From: Streptomyces olivaceus | GTDB lineage: Bacteria > Actinomycetota > Actinomycetes > Streptomycetales > Streptomycetaceae | Direction: 5' to 3' | Assembly: GCF_000721235.1 (NCBI RefSeq) | Contig: NZ_JOFH01000017.1 | Location: forward strand, 62,001-126,000 | DNA length: 64,000 nt | Shown: one piece after another, positions 43,446-52,600 of the stretch | How the letters are laid out: each line of letters begins with the position of its first letter | How positions within the stretch are numbered: the first letter of the stretch is position 1 | Made by a program: the position numbers and the translations under genes | Notes under the pieces: model-generated | What the model was told of the DNA's origin: nothing | What the model saw: only the letters and a program-made list of their open reading frames with translations | Databases searched by the model: none

Positions 43446-44810
43446 TCATGGAGCTCGGCGCCCGGCATCACCCGGCACGGGTGAGCTGGCCGCAGGTCCC
43501 GCGGCTGCCGCCAGGACCGCCATGACGATCAGGGCGGCTGAGGTGATCCCGAGGACGAGCGCCACCGTGGTGACCGTGGTGTCGTTCCAGAGCAACAAGG
43601 TCAACGCTCCCGCCGTGAGGACGGCGCCGGTGGCCCACGTCCGGTGCTTCGCCAGCAGACGTCCCGTGGACCCGGTGTCCACACCACTTCGGTGCAGGGC
43701 CCGGCCGGCGGCGGCCGTGGCACGTACGGCCGCCCCTCGGGCGGCACGGGCGGCGCGCCCGGGCCCGTACAGGTACGCGGCCAGCGCGGTGACCACCGCG
43801 ACGACCAGCAGCGTGCGGGTGCTGTCGTGCAGGAACCGGACGAACGTGTCGTAGACGGTCGCCGCCGCGTCGGGCGGCAGCGTCGCGGGCGGTACCGAGT
43901 CCAGGTAGGCCCCGCGCACCACCGCCAGGGCCACGAGCAGCAGCGCCATCATCGCCCCGACACCGGTCGCGGTGGCCATCAGCATCACACGGTGGGCGGG
44001 TGCGGTCCACACGGCGAGCGCGGCCAGGACGGTGGTCAGCACGGGCAGCCAGACGCCGACGACGTTCAGCAGCCGCATCAAGTCCTGCGCCTTGCCCAGC
44101 TGCTCCGACTCGAACAGCGTGACCGTCCGGTCGCTGTCCGGGATCGCGGCGGCGGCCTTGTCGAAGCCCGCGTCGGCCAGCCGCGCCTGTACTTGATCGA
44201 CGACCTCCCCCACGTTCAGCAGGACGGAGCCCTCCCCGATACTCAGAGCACCCCGCCCTTCACCGGTGAGCATGTGTACCACCGCGGCGTGCGACCGCTG
44301 GTTGGCCCCCTCCCACGCTCGCCGGAAGACATCGCTGGTGACCACGCCGCTGACGGTGGCCTCGGCGGTGGACCGTACGGCGTCGCGCAGTGGGGCTTCC
44401 AGGGACTCGGCGCCGTCCACGATGCGGGGCGGTGCCCCGGCCTCCCGGAGCGTGGCAGCGAGCGAGTCGGTCACCGCCTTCACGTCCACCTGTGCCACCA
44501 CCCGGTCGGTGAGCCGGTCGGTCAAGGCGTCCTGCACGGCCGGCGCGGACGCCAGCGGCGCCACGGTCGCCACGTACCGGTCGGTGTCGGAGACGGTGTC
44601 TTGCACCCAGGCCGCGACCACGGCCAAGGGGGCGAGCAACAGAGTCAGCAGGAGAAGGACCGAGGAGCCGGCCACGCGGGCCCGCCGGTGGCGTACCGAC
44701 GCCTGCCGGCGCAGAAGCTCGTACTCCGCCCGCTCACCGGCCGACAGGGCGGGGGAGCGGTCGCCAGGCCCGCCGGAGCCGGGCGCTCCGGCCGGGGTGC
44801 TCGGGGCCAT
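43446..44810 (-). CDS. Large integral membrane protein, function unknown
   Basis: The protein has 454 residues. A cytosolic Pro/Gly-rich N-terminus is followed by a TM helix at about residues 45-70, an extracellular domain of about 200 residues (YVATVAPLASAPAVQDALTD), then four to five TM helices in the C-terminal half. The ATG at 44810 has AAGGA six nt upstream; an ATG at 44825 is less well placed. The family is widespread in actinobacteria but uncharacterised. Confidence 0.75.
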   Translation of the reverse strand: MAPSTPAGAPGSGGPGDRSPALSAGERAEYELLRRQASVRHRRARVAGSSVLLLLTLLLAPLAVVAAWVQDTVSDTDRYVATVAPLASAPAVQDALTDRLTDRVVAQVDVKAVTDSLAATLREAGAPPRIVDGAESLEAPLRDAVRSTAEATVSGVVTSDVFRRAWEGANQRSHAAVVHMLTGEGRGALSIGEGSVLLNVGEVVDQVQARLADAGFDKAAAAIPDSDRTVTLFESEQLGKAQDLMRLLNVVGVWLPVLTTVLAALAVWTAPAHRVMLMATATGVGAMMALLLVALAVVRGAYLDSVPPATLPPDAAATVYDTFVRFLHDSTRTLLVVAVVTALAAYLYGPGRAARAARGAAVRATAAAGRALHRSGVDTGSTGRLLAKHRTWATGAVLTAGALTLLLWNDTTVTTVALVLGITSAALIVMAVLAAAAGPAASSPVPGDAGRRAP

Positions 44811-44835
44811 CGATGTTCCTTCCACCGGCCCGTGG

Positions 44836-45492
44836 TCAGGTCATGGCTGCGGGCGTTCCTGCCTTCGGCGGGCGTGCCCCGCGCAGCGCGGACCGCCACC
44901 CCAGGGCGGCCACCGCCTCGGCCAGCCCCAGCAGGACCAGCCACAGGCCGAGAAGCCGGGTCAGGGCACGGGCCGACTCCGCGGGCAGCGCGAGGACGAC
45001 GATCCCGGCGACGACCGCCAGTACCGCCATCCCCATGACCAGGCCGCGGTGCGGCAGATTCTGGGTGACCAGGGCGGTGTAGAGGGTGAGGATGCCGGAC
45101 ACCAGCCAGACCATGCCGACGATCAGTGACAGCGCGGCGATGGTCTGCAGCGGGTTGCGCAGACACAGCACCCCGGCCAGCAGGTACAGCACGGTCAGCA
45201 GAAGCCCGGGCAGCCGCTCGTGTCCCTCCCGCGCGAAGACGGCTACGAACCGGAACACACCGGTCAGCAGCAGGTACAGGCCGACGAGGACGGCCAGGAC
45301 GTGCAGGGTCGCCTCCGGCCAGACCAGGACCAGGACGCCGGGGACCAGCGTGGCGACGGCCGATCCCATGAGCCAGGTCCAGGACCGGCCGAGCCGGGTG
45401 AGGACGTGCGCAGGGTCGTCCATGGCTCCGGGGACCGCCCCGCCGGACCCGCCACCCCGGCCCGGGGGTCCCGCATCTCGGGGCACGGTCAT
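44836..45492 (-). CDS. HdeD-like (DUF308) membrane protein
   Basis: The protein has 218 residues with six TM helices arranged as repeated pairs (SAVATLVPGVLVLVWPEATL; VLVGLYLLLTGVFRFVAVFA; GLWLVLLGLAEAVAALGW). HdeD is linked to acid resistance in E. coli; this does not prove that role here. It is 25 bp upstream of the large membrane protein on the same strand. The shared 214-bp gap with the potassium channel holds a strong inverted repeat. Confidence 0.85.
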   Translation of the reverse strand: MTVPRDAGPPGRGGGSGGAVPGAMDDPAHVLTRLGRSWTWLMGSAVATLVPGVLVLVWPEATLHVLAVLVGLYLLLTGVFRFVAVFAREGHERLPGLLLTVLYLLAGVLCLRNPLQTIAALSLIVGMVWLVSGILTLYTALVTQNLPHRGLVMGMAVLAVVAGIVVLALPAESARALTRLLGLWLVLLGLAEAVAALGWRSALRGARPPKAGTPAAMT

Positions 45493-45602
45493 GGCGCCTC
45501 CTCGTGGACCGGCCGGTCGCCGCCGGGCCGCCCGGTGGGGACAGCCCGTGAGCACCGCAGGACTGATAGGTGTCCGTTTCAGGGTCGGGGCCGGCACCGA
45601 GG

Positions 45603-45633
45603 GCCGGGATCACCCGTCAGGGGTGATCCCGGC
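45603..45633. promoter_or_regulatory. Perfect 13-bp inverted repeat between divergent genes
   Basis: GCCGGGATCACCC and its exact complement flank a 5-nt loop (GTCAG). The position between two divergent starts (HdeD 45492, channel 45707) argues for an operator or a leader hairpin rather than a terminator. Confidence 0.55.
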
Positions 45634-45706
45634 CTGACGGCGTGGCAGTGAGGTGGGATTCGGGAACACCTGTCCACCGGGCCCGGACGAGACGAAGAGA
45701 CGTGAA

Positions 45707-46339
45707 ATGAGCGATACCACCTCAGGAGGCGGCAAGGGCCGCACCTCGTCAGGACCGCCCCCACGTGGCGGGCACCGTTCTCGCCGAGCCGCCGGGGCGA
45801 TCACGGTCGTGCGCGCTGTGTCCGTCGCCGTCGGGCTCGTCACCGCCTACTACCTGCTGCCGCTGGACGAGCGGCTCACGGCCGGTACAGCGGTGCTGCT
45901 GGTGTGCGGCCTGCTCGCGGTCCTCCTGGTGTTCTGCTGGGAAGTGCGGGCCATCGCACGTTCCCCTCATCCGCGTCTGCGAGCCATCGAGGGCCTGGCC
46001 GCGACCCTGGTGCTCTTTCTGGTCCTCTTCGCCGGCTCCTACTACCTGCTGGAGCGCTCCGCGCCCGGCTCGTTCAGCGAGCCGCTGAACAGGACGGACG
46101 CGCTGTACTTCACCCTGACCACCTTCGCCACCGTCGGCTTCGGCGACATCACGGCACGCTCCCAGACCGGGCGAGTGCTCACGATGGCCCAGATGACGGG
46201 AGGGCTGCTGCTGGTCGGTGTCGCCGCCCGGATCCTGGCGAGCGCGGTGCAGGCAGGACTGAACCGCCAGCGCCGAGGGGCGACGGCGCCGCCGCGTTCC
46301 GCAGCCGGGTCCGTGGAAGAACCGGAGGCCGGACCATGA
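45707..46339 (+). CDS. Two-pore-helix type potassium channel family protein
   Basis: The protein has 210 residues. Two N-terminal TM helices (SVAVGLVTAYYLLPL and TAVLLVCGLLAVLLVFCW) precede the pore module with TM helix LAATLVLFLVLFAGSYYLL, the filter TLTTFATVGFGDIT and a final helix. TVGFGD is a true K+ filter. It has no RCK domain. Its stop overlaps the start of the DUF2252 gene (ATGA), a conserved-looking coupling. Confidence 0.9.
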   Translation: MSDTTSGGGKGRTSSGPPPRGGHRSRRAAGAITVVRAVSVAVGLVTAYYLLPLDERLTAGTAVLLVCGLLAVLLVFCWEVRAIARSPHPRLRAIEGLAATLVLFLVLFAGSYYLLERSAPGSFSEPLNRTDALYFTLTTFATVGFGDITARSQTGRVLTMAQMTGGLLLVGVAARILASAVQAGLNRQRRGATAPPRSAAGSVEEPEAGP

Positions 46340-47745
46340 CGATACCCAGCGTCTTCACCGCCTCCCTGCCACCCGCCGAGCGAGCCGCGTACGGCAGGAA
46401 GGCCCGTAAGCGGGCCTCGCGTTCGTGTCACGGCTGGTACGAGACGGGACAACGACGAGGCGATCCGGTCGACCTGCTGGAGCGCCAGTCCGGCGAGCGT
46501 GTCCCGGCCCTGGTGCCCATCCGCTACGGCCGTATGCTGGAGTCGCCGTTCCGCTTCTACCGCGGCGCGGCAGCGATCATGGCGGCGGACCTGGCGCCCC
46601 TTCCCGGCAGCGGACTCCAGGTGCAACTGTGCGGGGACGCACACCCGTTGAATTTCCGGCTTCTGGCCTCACCGGAGCGCCGCCTGGTCTTCGACATCAA
46701 CGACTTCGACGAGACGCTGCCAGGTCCCTTCGAATGGGATGTCAAACGTCTTGCGGCCGGGTTCGTGATCGCGGCCCGGTCGAACGGCTTCTCGTCCACG
46801 GAACAGGACCGCACCGTACGGGCCTGTGTGCGGGCCTACCGGCAGCGCATGCGGGGATTCGCCGGCATGCCGACCCTGGACATCTGGTACGCCCAGGACG
46901 ACGCCGACCACGTACGGCGACTGCTGGCGACGGAGGCCGCGGGGGAAGCGGAGCACCGGCTCAGGATCGCGGCTGTGAAGGCCCGTACACGCACCCACAT
47001 GCGAGCGTTCGCGAAACTCACCCGCGTCACGGCCGAAGGCCGGCGCATCACCCCCGACCCGCCGCTGATCACCCCGCTCGCCGATCTGCTCACCGACCCT
47101 GCCGAAGCCGGACGGGAGGAGGAACTGCGGTCCGTCGTGAAGGGCTACGCACGGTCACTGCCGCCCGAGCGCCGGCACCTGCTGCGCCACTACCGGCTCG
47201 TGGACATGGCCCGCAAAGTGGTCGGCGTCGGCAGCGTAGGAACCCGCTGCTGGGTACTGCTCCTGCTCGGCAGGGACGACGACGACCCCCTGCTGCTCCA
47301 GGCCAAGGAAGCCTCGGAATCGGTGCTGGCGGCCCACACGGGCGGCGAACGCCACGCGAACCAGGGCCGCCGGGTCGTGACCGGCCAACGCCTGATCCAG
47401 ACAACCAGCGACATCTTCCTCGGCTGGACGCACGTCACCGGCCTCGACGGGAAGGGTCGGGACTTCTACGTGCGTCAACTGTGGGACTGGAAGGGCATCG
47501 CGCGACCAGAGACCATGGGACCCGACCTGCTCTCCCGCTTCGCCCGGCTGTGTGGAGCCTGCCTGGCCAGAGCCCACGCCCGCTCCGGCGACCCCATCGC
47601 GCTCGCGGCGTACCTGGGTGGCAGCGACCGCTTCGACCGCGCGCTCACCGAGTTCGCCCACGCCTACGCCGACCAGAACGAACGCGACCACGAAGCCCTG
47701 ACGGCGGCCTGCCGCTCCGGCCGGATCACGGCCGCCCGGGTGTGA
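46336..47745 (+). CDS. DUF2252 family protein (kinase-like fold)
   Basis: The protein has 469 residues. Motifs of DUF2252: RYGRMLESPFRFYRGAA, LCGDAHPLNFRLLASPE (HxxN resembling an APH-type catalytic loop), VFDINDFDETLPGPFEWD (DFD, metal-binding like) and LLLQAKEASESVL. The family is often compared with aminoglycoside phosphotransferases but its substrate is unknown. It is translationally coupled to the K+ channel. Confidence 0.92.
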   Translation: MTIPSVFTASLPPAERAAYGRKARKRASRSCHGWYETGQRRGDPVDLLERQSGERVPALVPIRYGRMLESPFRFYRGAAAIMAADLAPLPGSGLQVQLCGDAHPLNFRLLASPERRLVFDINDFDETLPGPFEWDVKRLAAGFVIAARSNGFSSTEQDRTVRACVRAYRQRMRGFAGMPTLDIWYAQDDADHVRRLLATEAAGEAEHRLRIAAVKARTRTHMRAFAKLTRVTAEGRRITPDPPLITPLADLLTDPAEAGREEELRSVVKGYARSLPPERRHLLRHYRLVDMARKVVGVGSVGTRCWVLLLLGRDDDDPLLLQAKEASESVLAAHTGGERHANQGRRVVTGQRLIQTTSDIFLGWTHVTGLDGKGRDFYVRQLWDWKGIARPETMGPDLLSRFARLCGACLARAHARSGDPIALAAYLGGSDRFDRALTEFAHAYADQNERDHEALTAACRSGRITAARV

Positions 47746-47793
47746 GGCCGGCCGTGGAACGACGAGCGGGCCGACGCACACCGTCCGCGGGCG

Positions 47794-47991
47794 TCATTCC
47801 GGGAGTTGCCGCATCTCCATGACGCGCAGTCCCAGTGACTGGCAGCGGGTGAGCAGCCCGTACAAATGGGCCTCGTCGATCACCGTGCCGAACAGAACGG
47901 TCTGGCCGGACATGACGACGTGCTCCAGCTCCGGGAACGCGTTGGCCAGCGTCTCCGACAGGTGTCCCTCGATGCGGATCTCGTAGCGCAC
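47794..47991 (-). CDS. Small conserved protein, function unknown
   Basis: The protein has 65 residues beginning MRYEIRIEGHLSETLANAFP. The size and alternating pattern suggest a beta-alpha-beta fold. GGAGGGA lies six nt before the GTG at 47991. The same type of 60-70 residue protein is common in Streptomyces, to my recollection. It is convergent with the DUF2252 gene. Confidence 0.75.
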   Translation of the reverse strand: MRYEIRIEGHLSETLANAFPELEHVVMSGQTVLFGTVIDEAHLYGLLTRCQSLGLRVMEMRQLPE

Positions 47992-48133
47992 GAGCGGTCC
48001 CTCCACCGGACGGGGCTCGGGACACCGTCCGGGGCTCCGGGGCGGACATTGTTCTGTGCGACGATCCTGCGCCTTCTCACCCCCCGGCGCCCTCACCCGG
48101 TACAGGTGACTCCGGCCGCAGTGCCAGTGCCTT

Positions 48134-48667
48134 TCAGTGCGTCACTGCGATCTTGACGACGACGATCGCCAGACCGAGCAGTACATTGACCGTCGCCGTG
48201 GTGGCCATCAGCCGCAGTGGGGCGCCCGCGCGGTGTGCCGCGGCGAGGGACCAGCCCACCTGCCCGGTGACGGCGACGGACAGCGCCAGCCACAGGGTGC
48301 CCTGGACGTCCAGCCCCAGCACGGGGCTGACGGCGATCGCCGCGGCCGGAGGCACGGCGGCCTTCACGATGGGCCACTCCTCGCGGCACACCCGCAGGAT
48401 CACCCGCCGGTCCGGAGGGCGCCGCGCCAGACGCGCACCGAACAGTTCGGCGTGGACGTGGGCGATCCAGAACACCAGGCTGGTGAGCAACAGCAGCAGA
48501 ACCAGTTCGGCGCGGGGGAACGAGCCCAGGGCGCCGGCGCCGATCACGACGGAGGCCGCGAGCATGGACCCGTAGACACCGCCGGTGTAGTCCGCGTGGG
48601 CCCGGTGCGCGGCCCGCCGCTCCCGCCGGTCCGTGGATCGCCCTGTCCCGGTCTCGCCCGCGGTCAC
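48134..48667 (-). CDS. Integral membrane protein, function unknown
   Basis: The protein has 177 residues with four to five TM helices (LVLLLLLTSLVFWIAHVHAE; GTLWLALSVAVTGQVGWSL; TVNVLLGLAIVVVKIAV). The GTG at 48667 has AAGGAG six nt upstream and lies 17 bp after the MFS gene, so it is the second gene of that transcript. Confidence 0.75.
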   Translation of the reverse strand: MTAGETGTGRSTDRRERRAAHRAHADYTGGVYGSMLAASVVIGAGALGSFPRAELVLLLLLTSLVFWIAHVHAELFGARLARRPPDRRVILRVCREEWPIVKAAVPPAAAIAVSPVLGLDVQGTLWLALSVAVTGQVGWSLAAAHRAGAPLRLMATTATVNVLLGLAIVVVKIAVTH

Positions 48668-48684
48668 CTGTGTCTCCTTCGAGT

Positions 48685-50328
48685 TCAGCCCGTCGGCCCG
48701 GACGGTTCGGCTGTCCGGTTCCCAGCACCGGGTTCGGGCTCGGGTTCGGACGGGCGGCCTGCTCGGGCGGTCGGAAGGTGTGCGGTGACCAGGAAGCTCG
48801 CGAGCGCGACGCCGCCCGTGGCCAGGATCGCCGCCTTCAGCCCGTCCAACTGGGCGGAGGCGTAGGAGTCCGTCACGGCGTCGACCTCGGACGGCGGCAG
48901 CCCGGCTTCCTCGGCCGCGGAACGCACCTGCTCGGTCGGGACGAAGGTGATGCCGGCCTCCAGACGGACCCCGACCTCGTCCCGGGCGGCCGGGGACAGC
49001 CGGGGGTCGTCCGCGACCTGGGTGGTGAAGGCGCCTGCCAGTGCGCCGACCAGTATGGAGCCGATGAGCGCGGTGCCCAGCGACGAGCCCAGATTCTGGG
49101 CCGTGAACTGCAGCCCTCCGGCCTCGCTGCGTTCCTCCTCACCGACACCGGACTGCACGACGTTGCCGAGCTGCGAGGCGAGCAGTCCGACGCCCACCCC
49201 GAGCACGGCCATCGCCCCGGCGAACTGGGCGTCGTCGATGACCGGGTCGATCGTGGCGAGCAGCCACACGACGGCCGCCGCCAGAATCGCCAGGGCCAGC
49301 CGCACCACCCGGCGCGGTCCCATCCTGTGCCCCAGCGCGGACCCGCACAGGGAGGTCACCAGCATGGTGGCCGACACCGGCAGCAGGCGCAGCCCGGTCT
49401 GGAAGGCGTTGAAACCCTGCACCACCTGGAGGTAGAGCGGGATGGCGAAGAACAGGCCGAGGAGGATGAGGTTCTGGCTGAGCAGGGTTGTCAGGCCGGC
49501 CCGCAGTACGGGTCTGCCCAGCAGGGACAGGTGCACCAGAGGGTCGGTGCCCCGGGCCTCTCGGCGCCCTTCCCAGACCCGGAACAGGGCCAGCACGGCG
49601 ATTCCGGCAGCGATGACGAACAGGGTGGGGGAGAAGCCCAGGACGGTGAAAGGTGGGTTGCGGGGATCGACCCAGCCCCAGGTGCTGCTCTGCAGCACCC
49701 CGAGTACGCCCAGTCCCAGCCCGACGGCGGAGAGCGCCGCGCCGACTCCGTCCAGCCGGGGGCGCTGCGCGGCCGGGATGGGTGTCGCGATCACCCGCCG
49801 GCACAGCAGCACGGCCACGACGACGAGTACCTCACCGGCGAAGACCAGCCGCCAGGTGAGGTAGGTCGTCATCCAGCCGCCCAGCAGTGGGCCGACCGCG
49901 ATCCCGGCGCCGGCGAGCCCTCCGACGACCGCGTAGGCGATAGCGCGGTCCCGTCCGCGGTACGACTCCGCGACCAGGGCGGCCATGGCCGGCAGCACCA
50001 TCGCGGCCCCGAGCCCCTCGATGACGGACCAGCCCAGCGTGAGCACCCACAGGCTGGGTGCCACGGCGGTCACGGCCGACCCGACCCCGTAGACGGCCAT
50101 TCCCGTCAGGAACATGCGCCGCCGTCCCAGGATGTCCCCGAAGCGGCCGCCGATGAGCATGAAAGCGGCCATGACCAGCGCGTACAGGGTGATGACGGCT
50201 TGGATGGCGGTGACCTCCGTGTCGAAGTCCTCGACCAACTGGCTGATCGACACGTTCATCACGGACGTGTCCAGAACCATCAGGAACTGGGCCGTACCGA
50301 GGACTGCCAGGGCCCGCCAGTGCTTCAC
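48685..50328 (-). CDS. MFS transporter, DHA2 (14-TM) drug/proton antiporter
   Basis: This is a 547-residue plasma-membrane efflux pump. DHA2 motifs are present: LGTAQFLMVLDTSVMNVSI (D in TM1), GGRFGDILGRRRMFLTG (motif A) and GGLAGAGIAVGPLLGGWM (motif C). 14 helices can be counted. An unusual extracellular loop precedes the last helix (DEVGVRLEAGITFVPTEQ). The C-terminal 30 residues are Glu/Pro-rich. The LAL regulator remnant starts 97 bp upstream on the same strand. Confidence 0.92.
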   Translation of the reverse strand: MKHWRALAVLGTAQFLMVLDTSVMNVSISQLVEDFDTEVTAIQAVITLYALVMAAFMLIGGRFGDILGRRRMFLTGMAVYGVGSAVTAVAPSLWVLTLGWSVIEGLGAAMVLPAMAALVAESYRGRDRAIAYAVVGGLAGAGIAVGPLLGGWMTTYLTWRLVFAGEVLVVVAVLLCRRVIATPIPAAQRPRLDGVGAALSAVGLGLGVLGVLQSSTWGWVDPRNPPFTVLGFSPTLFVIAAGIAVLALFRVWEGRREARGTDPLVHLSLLGRPVLRAGLTTLLSQNLILLGLFFAIPLYLQVVQGFNAFQTGLRLLPVSATMLVTSLCGSALGHRMGPRRVVRLALAILAAAVVWLLATIDPVIDDAQFAGAMAVLGVGVGLLASQLGNVVQSGVGEEERSEAGGLQFTAQNLGSSLGTALIGSILVGALAGAFTTQVADDPRLSPAARDEVGVRLEAGITFVPTEQVRSAAEEAGLPPSEVDAVTDSYASAQLDGLKAAILATGGVALASFLVTAHLPTARAGRPSEPEPEPGAGNRTAEPSGPTG

Positions 50329-50425
50329 GTCGTCTCACCTCGCCGGGTCGACCGGTGCGCTGCGGCACGTTCCTCCCATCGCACCTCTGCGGCGGCGCCG
50401 CGTGCCTCACCCCTCGCGGGGGAGG

Positions 50426-52078
50426 TCACAGGAGGCCGAGGTCGCGCGCCCGGCGTACGGCGTCGCTGCGCCGGTTCACCGCCAGCTTCCGGTAGGCGCT
50501 CTTGAGATGGGTCTTCACCGTGTTGACCGACACGTAGAGGTCGGCGGCGATCTCCTCCGCGGACATCATGCGGGCCAGCCGTCGCAACACGTCACGTTCG
50601 CGTCCGCTCAGTTCCACCGGCACCAGGAGCGCGGGGTCGGCTACGGGCTGCACCGGCTCGCCGTGCGTTTGTCGTCGGCCGGACGGGAGCCAGCCCTCGG
50701 TGAGCTCGTGCAGCGGGGCTGCGGCCAACAGCGGCTCGATCCAGCCTCCTGCCTGGAGGAAAGGACGCCGCAGTCGCTCGCGCCGGGCGTCGAGAAGCGC
50801 ACGTGCGACGAGCCGGCGGGCGGTGACCGTGTCTCCCGACTCCTGCGCCACCCGGGCCCGCACCAGCGCCGCCCCCACGCTCACCGCGGGGCCGGTGCGT
50901 CCCTCGGAGCGAACGGCGCCGAGCAGTTCTGCCGCCGCGCGGGGACGCCCCGCGGCGACCTGGATCCCCGCCGCTTCGACGGCGCACACCGGTTGGTCGC
51001 CACCGACGCCTTGGAGAAGGCGCACGGCTTCGTCCGGCCGTCCGTCGGCGAGGCAGGCGGCGGAGCGGACGACCGCCGCGTGACTCTCCGCCCAGGGAGA
51101 CGCCACTGCCGCGGACACGGCCGGATCCGCCGCCTCGGCAGCGGCGTCCGCTTCACCGCCGTCGAGGAGAAGGCGCGAGACGGTCATGGCCCGACCCGCC
51201 GTCGGTACCGGGTCGTGCTCCCGCGCCGGGAGCCGTGCCGTCTCGTCGAGCAGGACTCGGGCCCGGTCCAGTTCCTGTCGGTCCACGGCCACCGCGGCCA
51301 GGACCAGTCGGCCCAGGCCCGCGCCGGGGGGCCGGGGCAGACCCGCCCGCTCCGCCTCGGCCACCGCGGCCAGCGCCCTGCGTTCCGCCCGCCCGGGCCA
51401 GCCGCCCAGGTAGTCGAGCAGGGCCAGGTGCCCCATCGACTCCGTCCGGGGCAGGACGGTGGCGGATCCGCCCGGGGCACTGGCCACACGGGTCAGTACG
51501 TCACGTGCGTCGTCGAAGCGTCCTTCCCACAGGCGGGCCGAACCCACGTGTGTCATCAGCAGGGCGGTCAGTTCCGGGTGCTCGTCCAGCAGGTGGTCAG
51601 GCAGGTCCTGGCGCAGCGCCTCGGCCGTCGCGGCGGCCTGCTCGGCCCGTGGAGGGCATCCGGTGAGCCGGGCGGCGAGCGCCTCCAGCAGCGCCCAGCT
51701 CAGCCGGGCCGCCGCCAGGACGGGAGACTCCTCGGTCGCGGAGAGCTGTTCCTGGGCCCGTCGCAGCCAGCCCAGCCCTTGATCGAGGTCGCGTCGGTCC
51801 AATGCCCCGGCCGCCCGCACGAGGTCGCTCGCCGGGCTCCTTGCTTCGGGCCCCATGCCGGTGAAGAGCTGGGCCAGAGCGTCCGAGCGCAGGCCCGTGA
51901 AGAGCTGCCCGATCGCAAGGTCATTGACGAGCGCGCCGGCGGCCAGGTCGAAGTCGCCGCCCGCGGCTCCATGGACGAGCGTCTCTGGGAGGAAGCCGGA
52001 ACGGCGTAGCCATCGCGCGGCTCGCAGGTGCAGCTCCGCTTCCGCACCGGGCAGGCGTTCGCGCAGATGGGCCCTTAG
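50426..52078 (-). pseudogene. 3' part of a LuxR/MalT-type (LAL) regulator split by an IS element
   Basis: It encodes the C-terminal two thirds of a large ATPase regulator. TPR-like helical repeats are followed by a LuxR HTH at the end (LSGRERDVLRRLARMMSAEE and VSVNTVKTHLKSAYRKL). The frame is open through its 5' end at 52078, where the IS terminus begins. A later ATG at 51856 could in principle still start a headless protein. Joined after removal of one CTTAG copy to 54989, it continues the sequence FREILR-AHLRERLPG without a break. The intact protein would be about 901 residues. Confidence 0.93.
52074..52078. repeat. Target site duplication CTTAG (left copy)
   Basis: CTTAG flanks the left terminus of the IS element and is repeated at 54984-54988. 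The inner TTAG agrees with the YTAR target of IS5-group elements. Confidence 0.8.
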
Positions 52079-52100
52079 GCCGTCCGCCAGTAGGTGATCG
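52079..52100. repeat. Left terminal inverted repeat
   Basis: The left terminus includes CGTCCGCCAGTAGGT at 52081-52095. Compared with the complement of 54962-54983, 18 of 22 positions agree. Confidence 0.88.
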
Positions 52101-52129
52101 TTCAGCGCCTGCGGGGTCCTCCGTCGGCG

Positions 52130-52519
52130 TCAGGGAGCTGGTGCCGTGGCGGCGTCGTAGGTGGCGCGGGCGGCGGTGATGTCGGCTCGGTGGTGTTCCG
52201 CCCAGCCGACGAGCTCGGTGAGGGTTGCGTGGAGTTCGCGGGCCATGGGCGTGAGGCTGTATTCCACCTTGGGTGGCACGGTGGGGTAGACGGTCCGGAT
52301 GAGCAGGCCGTCGCGTTCCAGCTTGCGCAGGTTCAAGGTGAGCATGCGTCGGCTGATGCCTTCGATGCTGCGTTCCAACTCGGTGAACCGGACCGGCCCG
52401 TGTACGGCGGCGACGAGGATTCCGATGCTCCATTTGCCCGCGACGTGGTCGAGGACCTCGGTGATCGGGCATGCCTCGTTGCCGACCTGGTCGGACACAC
52501 CGGTGTGACTGCGTGACAT
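52130..52519 (-). CDS. HxlR-family winged-helix regulator (passenger gene)
   Basis: The regulator has 129 residues. The single Cys in ACPITEVLDHVAGKWSIGIL, the wing RFTELERSIEGISRRMLTLN and KVEYSLTPMAREL identify HxlR. The N-terminal Cys is often the redox/electrophile sensor in this family (e.g. HypR, YodB). The ATG at 52519 has GGAGG seven nt upstream. It is divergent from the MFS gene, with a GTTACAG/CTGTAAC palindrome between them, implying control of the pump and itself. Confidence 0.93.
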   Translation of the reverse strand: MSRSHTGVSDQVGNEACPITEVLDHVAGKWSIGILVAAVHGPVRFTELERSIEGISRRMLTLNLRKLERDGLLIRTVYPTVPPKVEYSLTPMARELHATLTELVGWAEHHRADITAARATYDAATAPAP

Positions 52520-52548
52520 GAAAGTGCCTCCTTCCGCAGCGCGTCATG

Positions 52549-52572
52549 GTTACAGAAGATGGCTGCTGTAAC
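52549..52572. promoter_or_regulatory. Operator candidate of the HxlR/MFS pair
   Basis: GTTACAG and CTGTAAC are exact complements separated by 10 bp. They lie in the 81-bp divergent gap, 29 bp before the MFS start. TTAC/GTAA-centred repeats are common for HxlR/YodB-type sites. Confidence 0.65.
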
Positions 52573-52600
52573 AAGTCGTGCACCATTGGAAGGGGTTCCC

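Noticed and set aside
50426..51856. Independent LuxR regulator starting at ATG 51856
   Set aside because: The frame continues upstream to the IS border and joins the ATPase half exactly; a separate gene would lack the normal N-terminal domains and a ribosome site.
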